Under the pieces are notes generated by a model. It ran no database searches, was not told the origin of the DNA, and saw only the letters and a program-made list of their open reading frames with translations. A stretch of DNA of 64,000 bases from Atherinomorus stipes (Eukaryota; Chordata; Actinopteri; Atheriniformes; Atherinidae). Below, one piece after another: positions 1 to 12,980 of this stretch (its first letter is position 1; the number at the start of each line of letters is the position of its first letter). Location of the stretch: NCBI GenBank assembly GCA_023101725.1, contig JALJCO010009074.1, positions 1 through 64,000 of the forward strand, in the 5' to 3' direction. The position numbers and the translations under genes were made by a program.

Positions 1-916
1 TGCAATGTCAGAAATGAAAGGACATTTCCAAGATGCAAGTGTAGACAGAAGAAAAGAATTTCATACAAAACATAAAACAGTTGTTTGAGTCTTTTGGGAT
101 TGGAGGGCTGTGCGTCATTTGTAGACTAATTCTGTTTTTTTTTTCTTACAGGTTATAGTGCTTTGTCTATCAAACATTTCCAATAAAACATTAAACTTCC
201 AAACATTAAACCTCCCCAAAAGGAAAAAAAAAAATCTTGCAAAGCTGTATGTTTAGAAAAAACAAGTGAAACCTGGATTCAAATGCAAGTTTTATTTCCC
301 CTTAGTGGCCGTGAACTGCAGTAGCCTTTAGTTATCAGCAGGTGTCACAGCTGAGCTGAAGGAGACGCACGGTCTTCCTGCTCCGCTCTCCAAGTGTTGA
401 GGTGATGAGACAAATGCTGGGCCAGTCCTGTTTTGTGTCTTATTAGCTCCCAGTTGCATTTAAGTGTGTGAGCATTCCTGGTCGTGTAAAAGTCACAGAC
501 ATTACACCTTGGTGATGACGTGTCCATGAGACTTGCAGAGCCTCAGTAGGATTGTGTTGATAGTCCCTCTGCAGGTTGCATTGTCTTGAGTCCAACAAAA
601 TGATGACACTCCCTTACTTAAGGACCGAGTGATAAAGTAAGAACACAAATTTACTGTCTACTTCTTCTCAGCTTTCCTGACACCTGTCATGTGTCTGACT
701 TTTGGCATCAAAAGCCAATTAAGGGAGCATCTGCTTGTGGTTTTAGAAATGTTTATTTTTGTCCCCTGCTATCAGATATTGTCCTGCAAATAGAATGCCA
801 ACAGATTAAGATACTGTGGGTCAGCTGGTTAAGCCAGAAAGCTCTGCAGTTGATTTTTATCTTACACAGTTTCAAGCTGTTAAGTTGCTCCAAATTTTCA
901 TACCTTATATGTGTGC
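1..916. other. Unassigned AT-rich sequence
   Basis: No gene is supported here. A strong pyrimidine tract ending CTTACAG near 151, followed by AATAAA near 183, resembles the acceptor and polyadenylation signal of a last exon, but the piece between has no recognisable coding content. Confidence 0.3.
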
Positions 917-1359
917 TTAAAGGCCCACTACGTAACTTTTCAACCTTAAGAATATGCATTTCTGACTTGTTTGATGGCACACCAACATTCATTATGCACA
1001 TTTCTTGAGCCATCACTGCCCAGCAGCATCCCAAGGCTGAGAAACCGCAATATGCAACTGTTTCCATTTGGGACACGGCTAGCAAACAGATATAAACACA
1101 GCAGGTGTTTTGAACATGCATCATGGTGGATTTGGGAAAAAAAAATGCTAGGAACGATTATTGGAGGAAAAGGGGGGGGGGGGGGGGGAAAGAGAGGAAG
1201 GGACAGAATGGGAGATAAGACAAGAGGTAAGATAAGACTGTCTTGTACTGGCTGCAGTGAGCTCACAGTACAGGTAGGATGAAGGTGGATGCCAGTTTAG
1301 TTGTCGATAGGGGGCGCGTCACTGAGAAATATGCAAAGAGTTTTGTAGAGCGTCTTTAA
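917..1359. mobile_element. TTAA-flanked miniature element, family I, longer copy
   Basis: Begins TTAAAGGCCCACTACG and ends with the complement of TTAAAGACGCTCTACA, giving an imperfect terminal inverted repeat flanked by TTAA. The left 130 bp match the short copy near 7.7 kb, including the phrase TTTGATGGCACACCAACATT. It has no coding capacity and includes a long G run. A diverged match to the same interior is visible around 2500-2600. Confidence 0.6.
1171..1188 (+). repeat. Poly-G run
   Basis: An almost uninterrupted run of about 18 G inside the family I element. Its length is likely unreliable in the assembly. Confidence 0.9.
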
Positions 1360-4300
1360 AGATAAACACCAAGAAAATACACAGGACATGCATTCCAGTC
1401 ATCCCTGTCATTAACATTCCCTCAACGTAATTTTCAATTCTATGTCCAAAAATAACCAAGAACAATAGTATTAATTATCTATTGACCATGATACAAAGAC
1501 ATCAATAAAGTGTTGAAGTTTGATTATTTCATGAAAACTTTTTTTTGTACATTTTTAATCTTATGCTTGCATCATATTTTAAAACAGTTTGAAAAGAAGC
1601 AGCAAAAACATTGGAAGAGAAATCTGATGCCTGAGTTGTTGAGGATCTAACAACTCATTAGGTTTATTTGCAGCAAGTCAAGGACATATTAGGTGTAAAA
1701 GAAAAAACAAAAAAGAGCATCCCAGAGAGGCTGAGTGTTTAGAGAGGGAAGATGTTCAGCACTGTGTGAGAAGTTGTTTTACCATGTAGATTACTGGTTA
1801 AAATTATGTTTCTTAATGTAAGGCAATGTGAAATTTAAGGGATTTCTTCATCTACAGTAAATCATATCAGGAAGAGATGAAGGAAATCCACAGAAATATC
1901 TGTAGGGAAAAACATAAAGGGTGCTAATCTGTTCACAAAATCAATCCACATGGATTACCTGTGTTTAAATAGAAGGCTTAAAAAAAAAAGTCTGTGTGCT
2001 GAGCTGGCAGGCCTGCAGTCCAGACCAGTCACCCAAGAAATGACAGTACAATATATATGATTCCTTTAAAAATTACTTCAGTTATTTTCCTCAGTTCCAA
2101 AGCACTTAATAGTAAAAAAGTTCCACAGTTAAAGTCGTATTTTTTTTTTTTTATTTTTTTGCATCAGGTTAAAAGCCACATTACTAATGTTTGGCAGATT
2201 TTCTCAGTTTGGTGCCTTCTAACGAAGGTTTTCTCAGCTTCTGTCTTGCATCCTGTCTCTTCTCTGAGCTCTGTCCTGCCAGTAAGAATCAGTCCAAAGT
2301 TGACTCTTGTTTTATCTCTTGCTCTGTTAATCTTTCTCTGTTTTTTTCCTCACTTCCTCTGATAATATCCACTTGTCTTTGCTCAATCAGCCATAGTGTA
2401 TGTTCAAAATGGCCAATGTGTTGGGATCGACATGTTACTGTGTGACACGACATGAAGCAAAACCCAGCTTTCATGTGATGTCCCAGGCAGGAAAAAAACT
2501 GTGTGGTTTCTCAGCCTTAAGACACTGCAGAGCAACAACAGCTCCAGGAAAGAGTATAAAAAGTGTATACGTAATGAAAGTACACTCTAAAAAGAGTATT
2601 TGGGCTGTTGTTGATATAAAAGACCTATTTACATTGATCTGACTTAATTATTTTAGTTTGGTGGTGATATTTTTTTTCTTTTTTGTTGTCAAATCAACTT
2701 AAAAACCACGCTCGCTGATCTTAGATAATTTTCACTTTCACTCAAGGTAATTTTATTAAATGGTTTTAGCTTTAGCATGAACAACAAAGAGGGTGGGGCT
2801 CTTTTCAAAACTCAACATATCCAGACCATAGGGTCATGGAAAACACAAATTCAGCAGGAAATTAACCTTTTATGATTGTTATCCTATGAATTTGAGTTAT
2901 GTGTTTACTGCTTTTGTTATGTTCACATTCAGAGAAATTTGTTGAGAAATTCTGTTCAGTTTGGATGTAAAAGTTGGCATCATGCTGGTTCCGTGTGAAA
3001 TGGAACCAGCATGGCTATAAGTTGCTGTTAAGTCACAGACTTACACATTAGGTACCACTTTGGCTTGGAACTAAATATAATGTACAGATTAAGGTGTACT
3101 TAAAATTTTACTTTGTACTGAGTCAGAAATTTTACTTGAGAAAAAAAAATGCATCTAACAACATTACAGCAATTCAGTTAGTTCATTCCAAAAATAATGA
3201 GAAAAAAAAGTTGTAACAAAGGAAAAAAATGCTCACAGTCTTTGATATAAATTATATTTGTACTTTGTATGAATGCAATGTCTTTCTTTGTCTTCAGGTA
3301 CAGAATATATTTTCAGTGAATCAAAATTTTTGGTTTCAACTACATCATAATTTTAATTTGAGAAAAACTAATACATTTAGGCATTGCAAAATGACTAATT
3401 ATTTTAAGTTGATACAAAGTATAATTTTTTTAGCAAGCACATAGTTTTACGGTTGGAAAGATAGGTGGTGTTGCATTAAACTGACCATTTATTTGTCATA
3501 AAGAAGTAACATGTCTTGATTTTAGCATTACAATTGTTGCTGCAGCGTAATTGAGCCGTTAAGCTCACTTCCTCTACTTTTTTACAGTAGCTTTAACTAT
3601 GAGGTTTCAAAATCTCCTGCAGAGTAAAAGCCAAAGTCTCTCCCTGAAACTTAAATGTCCTGCAGGTCAGGGTGACTCTGCAATTTAGTGAAGATATGAG
3701 CTATGCGATGTTAGCTGGGTTTATATTTTAGCTCCACAACCATCCATATATCAAATACGAGCTTTTCACTGTGGATTGAAAGCCAATTTTGCCTTGTAAG
3801 TGTGCTATAAATAAACTGTAGATGTCAGACCTCAGTTTCTTCAGAAAAGTGGCTTTAGTTTTACAGCCTCAAGTCTTTCTGATGGAGGCAGAGATGAATA
3901 ATTTAGGTCAGCATCAGTGGAGACATCCAACAAGTTAGAATGACACACATTAATTAATGATCAAGTAAATAGAGTAAGTCTCAACAAGCGTTTTATTCAG
4001 AAATTTGTATTCAATCCAAGCAGAGCAACAAAGATAAAAAAGTAAAAACAATAAGAAAATAGACGTCAAATCATGTCGAGGATACAATGGTTCCATATGC
4101 AGCCTGTTAATAGTGACATATGAGCCAACACAACAGCCCTCGACACCGACACCTGCTTCTAACATCATCTTTTATTTGATACCAACCACTACAAAAAGGA
4201 AACAACACACTACAGCGGCTGTACCAGATCCAAAACCAATATCAAATTAAGCTGCATTTAGAGAAAAAAAATCCCACTTAGGCAGACCCCGTATCCCAAC

Positions 4301-5539
4301 CAACTAAAAAAACTGCTTTAACTTACAACAAAAAAAAACATTTTTTGACCTGCTTTATTAATGAGTCTGGGAATTATTTTGATGATGACAAACTTTTATT
4401 AACATTTTTTGGGGAAATCAAAGAATAATTCCATCTCAGAAAGTGACGATCTTGGAGGTACACTGAATAGATTTTGAACTGTCAGATCATGTTTACATAA
4501 ATCTTGCACATCAGTGATGCTCATGATAGATTGAGTTTCCAGCAGGGCAGAAACTCAATCTCACCCAGAGGTTTATACAAATTCACTCTGCAGCTACAGC
4601 ATATTCTATCACTGGCTGTCACTTCAGCTTGATTATTAATCTAACTAGCAATGACATTTCATTCATTTGCAGCTTGTCACAGTTATTCCCTGCTCTCATG
4701 ATTGTTTAGTTTTCGGCTCCACAGTCGCCTAAAGCTCACTCTTGCAATTGAACAACTTCCTGGTATTTATGTGCTCGTTTTTGGACATCTCTTCTCTTCT
4801 ACATCTATTACTATTTCTTTGTCTTACCTGAATGAAGGGGTGGATGATTGCAGATGAAAGGAGAGAAATAAGATAAAAGGAAAGGTGATGGAAGGAGACT
4901 GGAGAAGAGAGAGGGTCTGGAGATGGAAGTAAGATGAGAAAGTTGTGGGGGAGGACACAATAAGACTTTTATAGCTGCCTCCAATCTCATACACACTTGT
5001 CCCACGTATCCCCCATGCACCAACTTCATCCCCACCTCTCTATTTTAAGAAGAGGGGTTTGTCAAGACATGACGCAAACACTGTTGGCCTACAGTATTAA
5101 TAATATCTCTATGTGACTTCCTTCGGACCTAATCTCCACCCTGGGCTTCTGTCTTTGCTCTGTGCAACACATCTGTCCTTTTATGCTCTTTCTGCTCCGA
5201 TTTATGCTGTCATCTTTATGCTTCCAGGCTTATGTTGACTAACTGCAACAGTTACAGCTGTTTCGACATAGATGGCGGTTTGAGATAAAAGCAGAACAAC
5301 AAAAATGCAGTCTGACAAAGTTGTACTGCAGCATTCAAAAAAAGAAGTCCACCTTCTTCAACTTGAAATTGAACAAGTAGAGACGAGAAATACATCATCA
5401 AAGATGACTAATCACCCGTGCCATCTTGGGGTATTGTCGATAACAATAAACCAACCTTAATGAAAAGTTTGAAAATTCCAGATCTTTGTAAGCCACGCCT
5501 TTTATTTTTCATACCGTAACTCAATGTTCTTTCAGAGAA
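1360..5539. other. Unassigned AT-rich DNA upstream of ncf4
   Basis: No exon, RNA gene or bounded transposon is supported. The visible ORFs are short and lack recognisable domains. The only repeat link seen is the weak similarity to family I around 2500-2600. Confidence 0.5.
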
Positions 5540-5548
5540 ACTCATTTA

Positions 5549-7524
5549 CCGTACCGTACCGTCTTCTTCCGCTTATCCGGGATCGGGTCGCGGGGGCAGC
5601 TGCCTAAGCAGAGAAGCCCAGACTTCCCTCACTGAGCCGCCAGCTCATCCGGGGGGATCCCGAGGCGTTCCCAGGCCAGCCGGGAGACGTAGTCCCTCCA
5701 GCGTGTCCTGGGTCTCCCCCGGGGTCTCCAAACTCTGCTTCCTCCTCGCAAGACGTGTTGGTGGGATTGAGGAGGTCTTCGAAGTATTCCTTCCACCGGC
5801 CCACGACGTCCCGAGTCGAGGTCAGCAGCCCACCATCCCCACTGTACACAGTGTTGACGGTGCACTGCTTCCCCCTCCTGAGCCGCCGGATGGTGGACCA
5901 GAAACGCCTCGAAGCCGTCCGGAAGTCGTTCTCCATGGCCTCACCGAACTCCTCCCATGTCCGAGTTTTTGCCTCAGCAACCGCCAGAGCCGCGCTCCGC
6001 TTGGCCCGCCGATACCCGTCAGCTGCCTCCGGAGTCCCACAGGCCAGGAAGGCCCGGTAGGACTCCTTCTTCAGCTTGACGGCATCCCTCACCGCTGGTG
6101 TCCACCAGAGAGTTCGGGGATTACCGCCACGACAGGCACCGACAACCTTACGGCCACAGCTCCGACTAGCAGCCTCAGCAATAGAGGTGCGGAACATAGC
6201 CCATTCCGACTCGATGTCCCCCACCTCCCTCGGAACATGGGTGAAGCTCTCCCAGAGGTGGGAGTTAAAGCTCTCCCTGACAGTGGACTCCGCCAGACGT
6301 TCCCAGCAGACCCTCACGACACGTTTGGGCCTGCCAGATCTGACCGGCAACCTCCCCCACCATCTGAGCCCACTCACCACCAGATGGTGATCAGTGGACA
6401 GCTCCGCCCCTCTCTTCACCCGAGTGTCCAGGATAAGGGGCCGCAAGTCCGATGACACGACTATGAAGTTGATCATGGAACTGCGGCCTAAGGTGTCCTG
6501 ATGCCAGGTGTAAATGTGGACACTCTTGTGCCTGAACATGGTGTTTGTTATTGACAATCCATGACGAGCACAGAAGTCCAACAACAAAACACCGCTCGGG
6601 TTCAGATCAGGGGGGCCGTTCCTCCCGATCACGCCCCTCCAGGTCTCACTGTCGTCGCCCACGTGGGCATTGAAGTCCCCCAGCAGAACGATGGAGTCCC
6701 CAGAGGGCGCGCTTTCCAACACGCCGTCCAAGGACTCCAGAAAGGGGGGGTACTCTGAACTGCTGTTCGGTGCATAGGCACAAACAACAGTCAGGATCCG
6801 TCCCCCCACCCGGAGGCGGAGGGAGGCTACCCTTTCGTCCACTGAGGTGAACCCCAGCGAGCCAGGGGGCAATGAGTATGCCCACCCCCGCTCGCTGCCT
6901 CTCACCCGGAGCAACTCCAGAGTGGAACGAGGTCCAGCCCCTCTCGAGGATGGTGTTCCCAGAGCCCGAGCTGTGCGTGGAGGTGGGTCCAACTATATCC
7001 AGTCAGAACCGCTCAACCTCGCGCACCAGCTCAGGCTCCTTGCCAACCAGAGAGGTGACATTCCACGTCCCTAGAGCTAGCTTCTGCAGCCGGGGGTCAG
7101 ACCGCCAGGGTCTCCCCCGCCCTCGGCCGCCGCCCAACTCACATTGCACCCGACCCCTATGGCCCCTCTCGCGGGTGGTGGGTCCACAAGAAGGGGGGCC
7201 CATGTCGTCCTTTCGGGCTGAGCCCGACCGGGCCCCATGAGCAAAAGCCCGGCCACCAGGCGCTCGCCTCCGTGCCCCACCTCCGGGCCTGGCTCCAGAG
7301 GGGGGCCCCGGTGACCCGCGTCCGGGCGAGGGACACGTGGCTCCGTTGATTTTTATCTCCATACGGGGTGTTTGGGCTGCGCTTTGTCTGGTCCCTCCCC
7401 TAGTAACCTGTTTGCCATGGGTGACCCTGCCAGGGGCATAATTTAGCCCCAGACAACATAGCCCCTAGGATCCTCAGAACACGAAAACCCCTCCACCATG
7501 ATAAGGTGGCAGCCCAAGGAGGGG
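5549..7524 (-). mobile_element. Rex3-type (RTE clade) LINE, internally deleted
   Basis: Non-LTR retrotransposon copy on the minus strand. The apurinic endonuclease domain is recognisable: TWNVTSLVG near 7050, then GDFNAH and STDHHLV in the long frame below. After [13 protein letters not shown] the frame jumps straight to the 3'-terminal segment ([18 protein letters not shown] in another frame), so the reverse transcriptase is missing. The 3' end reads GATAAGCGGAAGAAGACGG with short GTACG repeats as tail. The copy is bounded by a 9-bp direct repeat ACTCATTTA (5540-5548 and 7525-7533), showing target-primed insertion. It is far more GC-rich than its surroundings. The Rex3 assignment is from recall of the 3' end and endonuclease. 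Confidence 0.85.
5604..6992 (-). pseudogene. LINE endonuclease ORF remnant
   Basis: 462-codon open frame, of which residues 60-210 form an exonuclease-endonuclease-phosphatase domain: VVCAYAP, GDFNAH at about 105-110, STDHHLV at about 199-205. The usual MIDF motif reads MINF (residue 175), changing a conserved acidic residue. The N-terminal part with TWNVTSLVG lies in another frame (7003-7362) ending at a stop, so a frameshift or stop separates them. The last 30 or so residues are out-of-frame sequence beyond the deletion. It cannot encode an active retrotransposon protein. Confidence 0.85.
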
Positions 7525-7701
7525 ACTCATTTATTTACTTTAAAAACAAACTAATTTTTTTTAGTTCACTGTGTTCCCCAAATTCTCTATTAATAATTTA
7601 AAGATGATTTATAAATATGCTGCTTAGTCTCCTTACCATCACAGAGAGTCAGGAGACATCACATCTCAGCGGTAAACACTCAGAATCAGCCTTGGAGTTA
7701 T

Positions 7702-7829
7702 TTAAAGGTCCTCGGGATGCTGCTTGGCAGTGACGGCTTGAAAATACGCATAATGAATGTTGGTGTGCCATCAAAACAAGTCAGAAGCGCATATCTTTAG
7801 GGTCTAAAAGTTACGTTGTGGGTCTTTAA
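7702..7829. mobile_element. TTAA-flanked miniature element, family I, short copy
   Basis: A 128-bp element with TTAA at both ends. Its reverse complement matches the left part of the copy at 917-1359, but the interior is missing. Its right TTAA is also the left TTAA of the neighbouring family D element, so one inserted at the edge of the other. Confidence 0.6.
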
Positions 7830-9153
7830 AAGGTGGTAGCTACAAGTTTAATTGCTCTCCGCCAGTAGGTGGCACACTAACACTCATTTCCTCAGTTAGC
7901 ATTAGCAGCGTTACAGAACTGGCAAACTGTTAATTAACATTAGCAAATGTTTAGCTTTCATGTTCAGGAGGAAAGTGGCAACCATGGGGCTTTGAGCCCC
8001 TTTGCTACCTTCACCCTCATAGTGCTAAGTTGCGTTCACATGATAAGAGGTTTGCACTTTGCTCACCGCAAGGTAGGGCACAGAGGTGCTGAGTGGACGC
8101 AGGAGAGCTCAGAGTGTCTGTTTGCAACGTACACAAGCAGCTAAGCTGGAGTACGCTAAAGTCTGACATCTCGCCACACATTGCTCTCCCTGTTGAGATC
8201 ATGAGATGCCCTTAAGGTGGTTTTCATGTAGTTTTACTGTAGTTTCTCTTCCTCTTCTGTACGTAGCGCTTCTGACTACGTTAACTGCTGTCTCTGTGGT
8301 TGCACTCTGAAAGGTCAGTGGAAACTGGCTCAAAATTTAAAGGGACTTGAGGCAAGATTAAGAAACATAACTCGCGACTGCCGCTCCAGGTAACTGCAGC
8401 CACGAGCCAAGCCGTCACGGGAGCGTGCACAAACTAAAGCTATAATGTTGTTTACTAACCTTTTTCTTCGTAGTTACACTTTTTAGTGTCTTTCAGTTGA
8501 TCTGGATCGTTTGCTGACAGCAGAAGAATCCATAACTATCGCTTACAGTGTTTGAATTTACTGCGACCGTCTTCTTCTTGTATCAAAACTGTGGATGTAG
8601 CATCATTTGACGTCAGGTCCGCAGGGCAGCGTGGGAAATTCAGACACTGAATTGCAGCGCATTTTGCAGTACACAGCCTGTTCAAGGCAACGGAGAAAAA
8701 CATTGGTGGAAACGTTCTATTTGGTATTTAGCTCTTCACCACCCATTAGTATTAAAAAAAATGGACATGCATGATTGTTTTTTTTTTTTTCAAATTCCTG
8801 CCTCTAGTCCCTTTAAATATTTTGAACTTTGAGTGCAGCAGCAAAGCTGCAAATTCGAGTGGTGCGCAATGGGTAACGGTACCGCTTAGATTGCTGCTAC
8901 CACTCTCTCCATAAGAAACAATGGGACGGCTAGCACAAAGCGTTTTTTACCACTGATCATGTGTGCTTAACACTAAAGAATCCTGACTTTGGCATGGTAA
9001 TCAGATGTGAATATTATTTTTAAACCCCATCAAAATTGATAAAACAATTGTTTACATGCTACAATTTTTTTAAAATACTTTTATTCTGCACCCATCTATG
9101 TTATTTAAAAAAAAAAATTGTTTTGATGAAAAAGTTGTAGCTATCACTTTCAA
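7826..9153 (-). mobile_element. TTAA-flanked element, family D, interrupted copy
   Basis: The reverse complement of this copy matches the families at 18415 and 21460: terminal repeat AAAGGTGATAGCTACA and an interior with AGTTAGCATTAGC. The left end has TTAA; the right end is degraded (TTCAA). It is interrupted by a complete family B element (8337-8816), so family B jumped later. No protein remains. Confidence 0.65.
8337..8816. mobile_element. TTAA-flanked element, family B, copy 1 (nested)
   Basis: Starts TTAAAGGGACTTGAGGCA and ends with the complement TGCCTCTAGTCCCTTTAA, so the terminal repeat is nearly perfect and flanked by TTAA. A second copy lies at 30642-31129, with shared interior such as TGATCTGGATCGTTTGCTG. 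Non-coding. Confidence 0.75.
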
Positions 9154-12008
9154 ACAAATGTAAATATAGTCCAAACAGTTCATGTCCAGCACGTTTAATA
9201 ATGATTGTCTTTTTCAGCATTTAAATTCTTTTCTGTGTAAAAATATTTCTAGCTGTTAATTAATTAAATATTTTTTGTAAAACAATTATTTGTTTCTGAT
9301 TATGAGCTTCATTTAAGGTTCTTCAGCTCTTTGTTGTTTCTGTGTTGTTTTTTTTGTAACTTACAGGTAGTGCTGTTTTCTCCAAAGCACATCATGCATG
9401 TTCTACAGTATGAATTATGCTGTGGTGGAATTTTTGACTCCATCTATGAAAAAGTTGCATGCTCTTCTTTAAACTCAAGTTTTACTTGTCATTTCTTCCT
9501 ACTTATCTCCTCGATCACGACACATTCCTAATTTCAATTTTCAAACCTCAGTTCTCTTTTTTTTTCTCTATATCTATGTGATTCTGGGCCATCCTCATTA
9601 TTTATTGTTTGTGTAAGTCTGTGTAATTCTTGGTTGGTAAGGGCTATTAGAAGAATCAGTTTAGGTTGGTGATATTTAAAAGAAAGAAATATTAATTTAG
9701 AGAGAAATTAACTTGTCTTAAAGGCTGCAAGTTCAAGAAAATATATAAATGTCTTTTTACAGAGCAGACATATCATTATGGGCACTGAATGACATGTAAG
9801 GTTCTTAATGATGATGGCTAATCACTGCTCGGGGAAAATGTATTTAACTCCAGATGGTGAAAAGCATGTGTAAGATGAACCTGGAAATGTCAGTATACTG
9901 AATGATTTAATAATGATTATTGCGAACATTTCTAATCAGCTCTGGTCAAAAGAGTTTAATTCAAATGTGAACTTTAAAATGTCTTCTCCACAGCAAAGAG
10001 GATGGTTTTATTGGGTTTCATTCAACATCCTGTAAAAAAAAAAAAAAAAAAAAACTGCACTGAAAAGGTCTCCTAAGTTTAATTTTGTCCACAGAACACT
10101 ATTCTAAACAAATATGGGCTCATCCAGGTAAGTCTCTGCTATCACTAATCTTGACTTTGTCTCTTTGTTTTAGTTAATTCTTTCTGGCTGTTGCTCCGGC
10201 AGCCCTCATTGGTTAACATCTGGTCGAGGCTAGCCAGACTCCAGGTTCACCCACATTGTTTTTTATGGTTCAGATTGGTCTGGATTAGTCCATCTAGATT
10301 AGCCTTGGGGACCAGAATACTCGTTAGATATTTTGTCCCACAGTTTATCCTCAATCCACAGTTTTCTCATCACAAAATATCCCAACAGTATCTCCATAAG
10401 ATTAAAACCATCAGGAACCAGGAGGACAACATCCTCACCGACTGGCTTTGTTTTAAATCATATGATAGTGATTCTCAGACAGCTCTATGGTCTTTGCCAC
10501 TGAGGAAAAAGAAACTGTACATAATTATTCATGTATTTTACTTCAAAAACTATCATTTAATGGTTTATTTAAACCAACCAGTTAAGAACAAATGAGCCTT
10601 GTTAGACAAAACAGAATAATGTGTTGTATGTACTGTATGGTGTATATTTCTCTAACTGTTACGTAAAAATACAGATTACAAAAAATCTAATGAAATTGCT
10701 CACGTATGTGCTGTCATGTCCTGCACTGACCCTCTGTTCTCTCTGTGTCCTGCCCTGGAACTCCCTCAGCTTTCTTGTCTCTATTGAATTACTCCCCATC
10801 AGCACTTTCCAGCATTGTAGGGAACTGTGACTGGGAGGGGTGAGGTGGTGAGGACAACATGCTGGAACGATTTGTTGTGGGGGAGAGGCTCAAAAGAGAA
10901 GTGGACAGATTCATGTGTAATTCTAAATGAATTGTTATAATTCATGAGGAGAGTCGGGCCAAGAGCCTGGATTTTTGACTCTGAATAGTGAGAATACATG
11001 CAGAAAACAATGAAAAAAATAACCCTGAACTTTGAAATGGCAGGAAATTTAAACTCAGTGAAGTAGATGCACACATGGTTAAACGTGTACAATGAGATCC
11101 ACAGATCAAACTGAAAATAGAGAGAAAGTGAGAGGGACAGTGACAGACAGAGAGAGAGAGAGGGAGGGGAATTAAATGTGTTTTTAATGACCTACATGCT
11201 ATTCAGCAACAGGTGGTGCATTAGGTCATGGCAACGGCTACAAGTCATAACTGTGTGCAGAGCTGTGTGTGTGGTACTGATATCACAGGGGCATCCCTTG
11301 TCTACTCTCCCAAAGATTAGCAGATATTAGCCCTAAAAATAAACTCAGGGGACCCCAGTATTTGTAGGAGGAAATGAAGAGAAGCACACTATCAGATGTG
11401 TGATTGTCCAGTGAAGTCTAACCTTAGATTATGACTCTTCACGGTAATATTCTATGTATAAACTCACTTTAAGGCAGAGCTGGGATGATATATAATGGAA
11501 AGGTTGGTCATTTTGGGTCTAAAATCAACTGAACCTGACTTCATAGTTCCTCTCAGTTCAGCAGGACTTCGTGATGCCTGTTGTGGTTCAGCAGGTTAGC
11601 ATAAATTACTTCAACCTCAAATTCATGACTCAAAAGGATGAGTTGAAAATTAAGCTTTGCCAGTTTGACTGCAGCACTGCTTATGACATCACATGCTGAG
11701 TTCAAACCAAACTACACAAAAGAGTGGGAGAAGGAAGCCCCACGTTTTTGTAAATATGCACCACAGTGATTATAGTGGTTTATTTATCCTAATGTAATAC
11801 CTCGTGTGTGAGGGAGTGTGTGTGGGATGGTGACTTTTCCGAGGAATGCACCAAGATGTTTGGAGTTTGGTTTGTTGTACAGGCAGCCGGTTAAATCATG
11901 AGACACATTTTCTACATCCTCTGATGTATTTAGGTATAGTGTGTGACCATTGCCTCATTAGGTGGAAATCAGAAAAAAAAAAAGTTTACTCTCAAAGACA
12001 AAAATGAT
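9154..12008. other. Unassigned sequence
   Basis: No gene or bounded transposon is supported. It contains a poly-A run near 10034 and a GA microsatellite near 11147-11162. The longest open frame (10191-10595, 134 codons) has no recognised domain and no splice context. Confidence 0.45.
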
Positions 12009-12763
12009 CAGAGATGTCTGATATCTTCGGCCGATATCGGCATGAAAATGTGATATTGAAAAATAAAGTATTGTTTCTTTTATACCGATATTTTTACTAA
12101 CACAATCTCACAATAATTATTGTTCCATTACAAAATCTTGTGAGATCATTTTCCAAATAGCAGCGCCCCAGCATGTATAAAAGTCCCTGTTATTGTGGAA
12201 GAACTTCATATCCCAGCATTCCTTTCAGAGTCATGTGACTACAGTGCAGCTGCTGCTACTACAGATTGACTTGCTTTGAAGCTGCTTATAATATGTCTGG
12301 TTTTAAGTTGTTGGTTAGGTTACCAAGTTGTCACAAACATTATAATTAGCCACATGTTGGCTAATAGGCTTTTGCAAGCCCACTCCTGACTTGTATTTGC
12401 TGTTATGATTGGATGAACTGATTAATTAGCTGTGTCTGATCTAGCAAATGGTCAGACACACCTGGATTAATCAGTTCATCCAATCTTGAAAGACAGGAAA
12501 CAAAGGTGCAGTATTAAGTTCAGGAAGTAGTGGAGCTGTGCATAAAGCCCATACCTGCTAGTATCTGATAGCTGAGTTAAGGCTATTTGGGATCTTTGCT
12601 GTTGGAGCAGAAATTTGTATTTCTTAAAATATGAGAGATACAACCTCACAGGTGTCTGCATATATTGGTATAGGTTGATATCAGATATCGGAAATTAAGA
12701 GTTGGACAGTATCATTATATCGGTTATCGGTAAAAAAACAAAAAACAATATCAAACATCCCTA
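12009..12763. mobile_element. hAT-like miniature element
   Basis: Left end CAGAGATGTCTGATATC and right end complementary to TAGGGATGTTTGATATTG, with GATATCGG-rich subterminal sequence on both sides. Ends of this type are typical of teleost hAT-derived elements. I could not see a convincing 8-bp target duplication, so the exact ends are uncertain. It contains a strong internal hairpin. Confidence 0.55.
12407..12485. repeat. Long hairpin inside hAT-like element
   Basis: Arms GATTGGATGAACTGATTAAT (20 nt, perfectly inverted) extend through a slightly imperfect stretch ending TGTGTCTGA. The whole is a stem of about 33 bp with a loop of about 12 nt, the size of a small-RNA precursor hairpin. Confidence 0.8.
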
Positions 12764-12980
12764 GATTAGACATTAACTCAAGTCATCAGATCCTCTGGTG
12801 GCCTTCTTTAGTGCGCTACAGTCAATACAGAGTGCACATGAAAACAACCAATAATCATGGCCTGACATCCAATCCTGACTTTGAAGCTGTTTAGTTTAAC
12901 AAGTGGTAGATGTGCATTTACAAGACAGGATATGTGGTTCAATCAACAAAACTTATATTCAAATAAAAATCTAATTATTA

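Noticed and set aside
149..200. Possible last exon (pyrimidine tract, CTTACAG, AATAAA)
   Set aside because: Fewer than 40 bases separate the acceptor and AATAAA, and no frame is recognisable. The combination is common by chance in AT-rich DNA.
345..527. Minus-strand frame with C-x2-C and histidines, resembling a zinc-finger piece
   Set aside because: The spacing fits no C2H2 finger, a stop lies five codons before the Met, and all three frames on this strand stay open for more than 20 codons. There is no splice or homology support.
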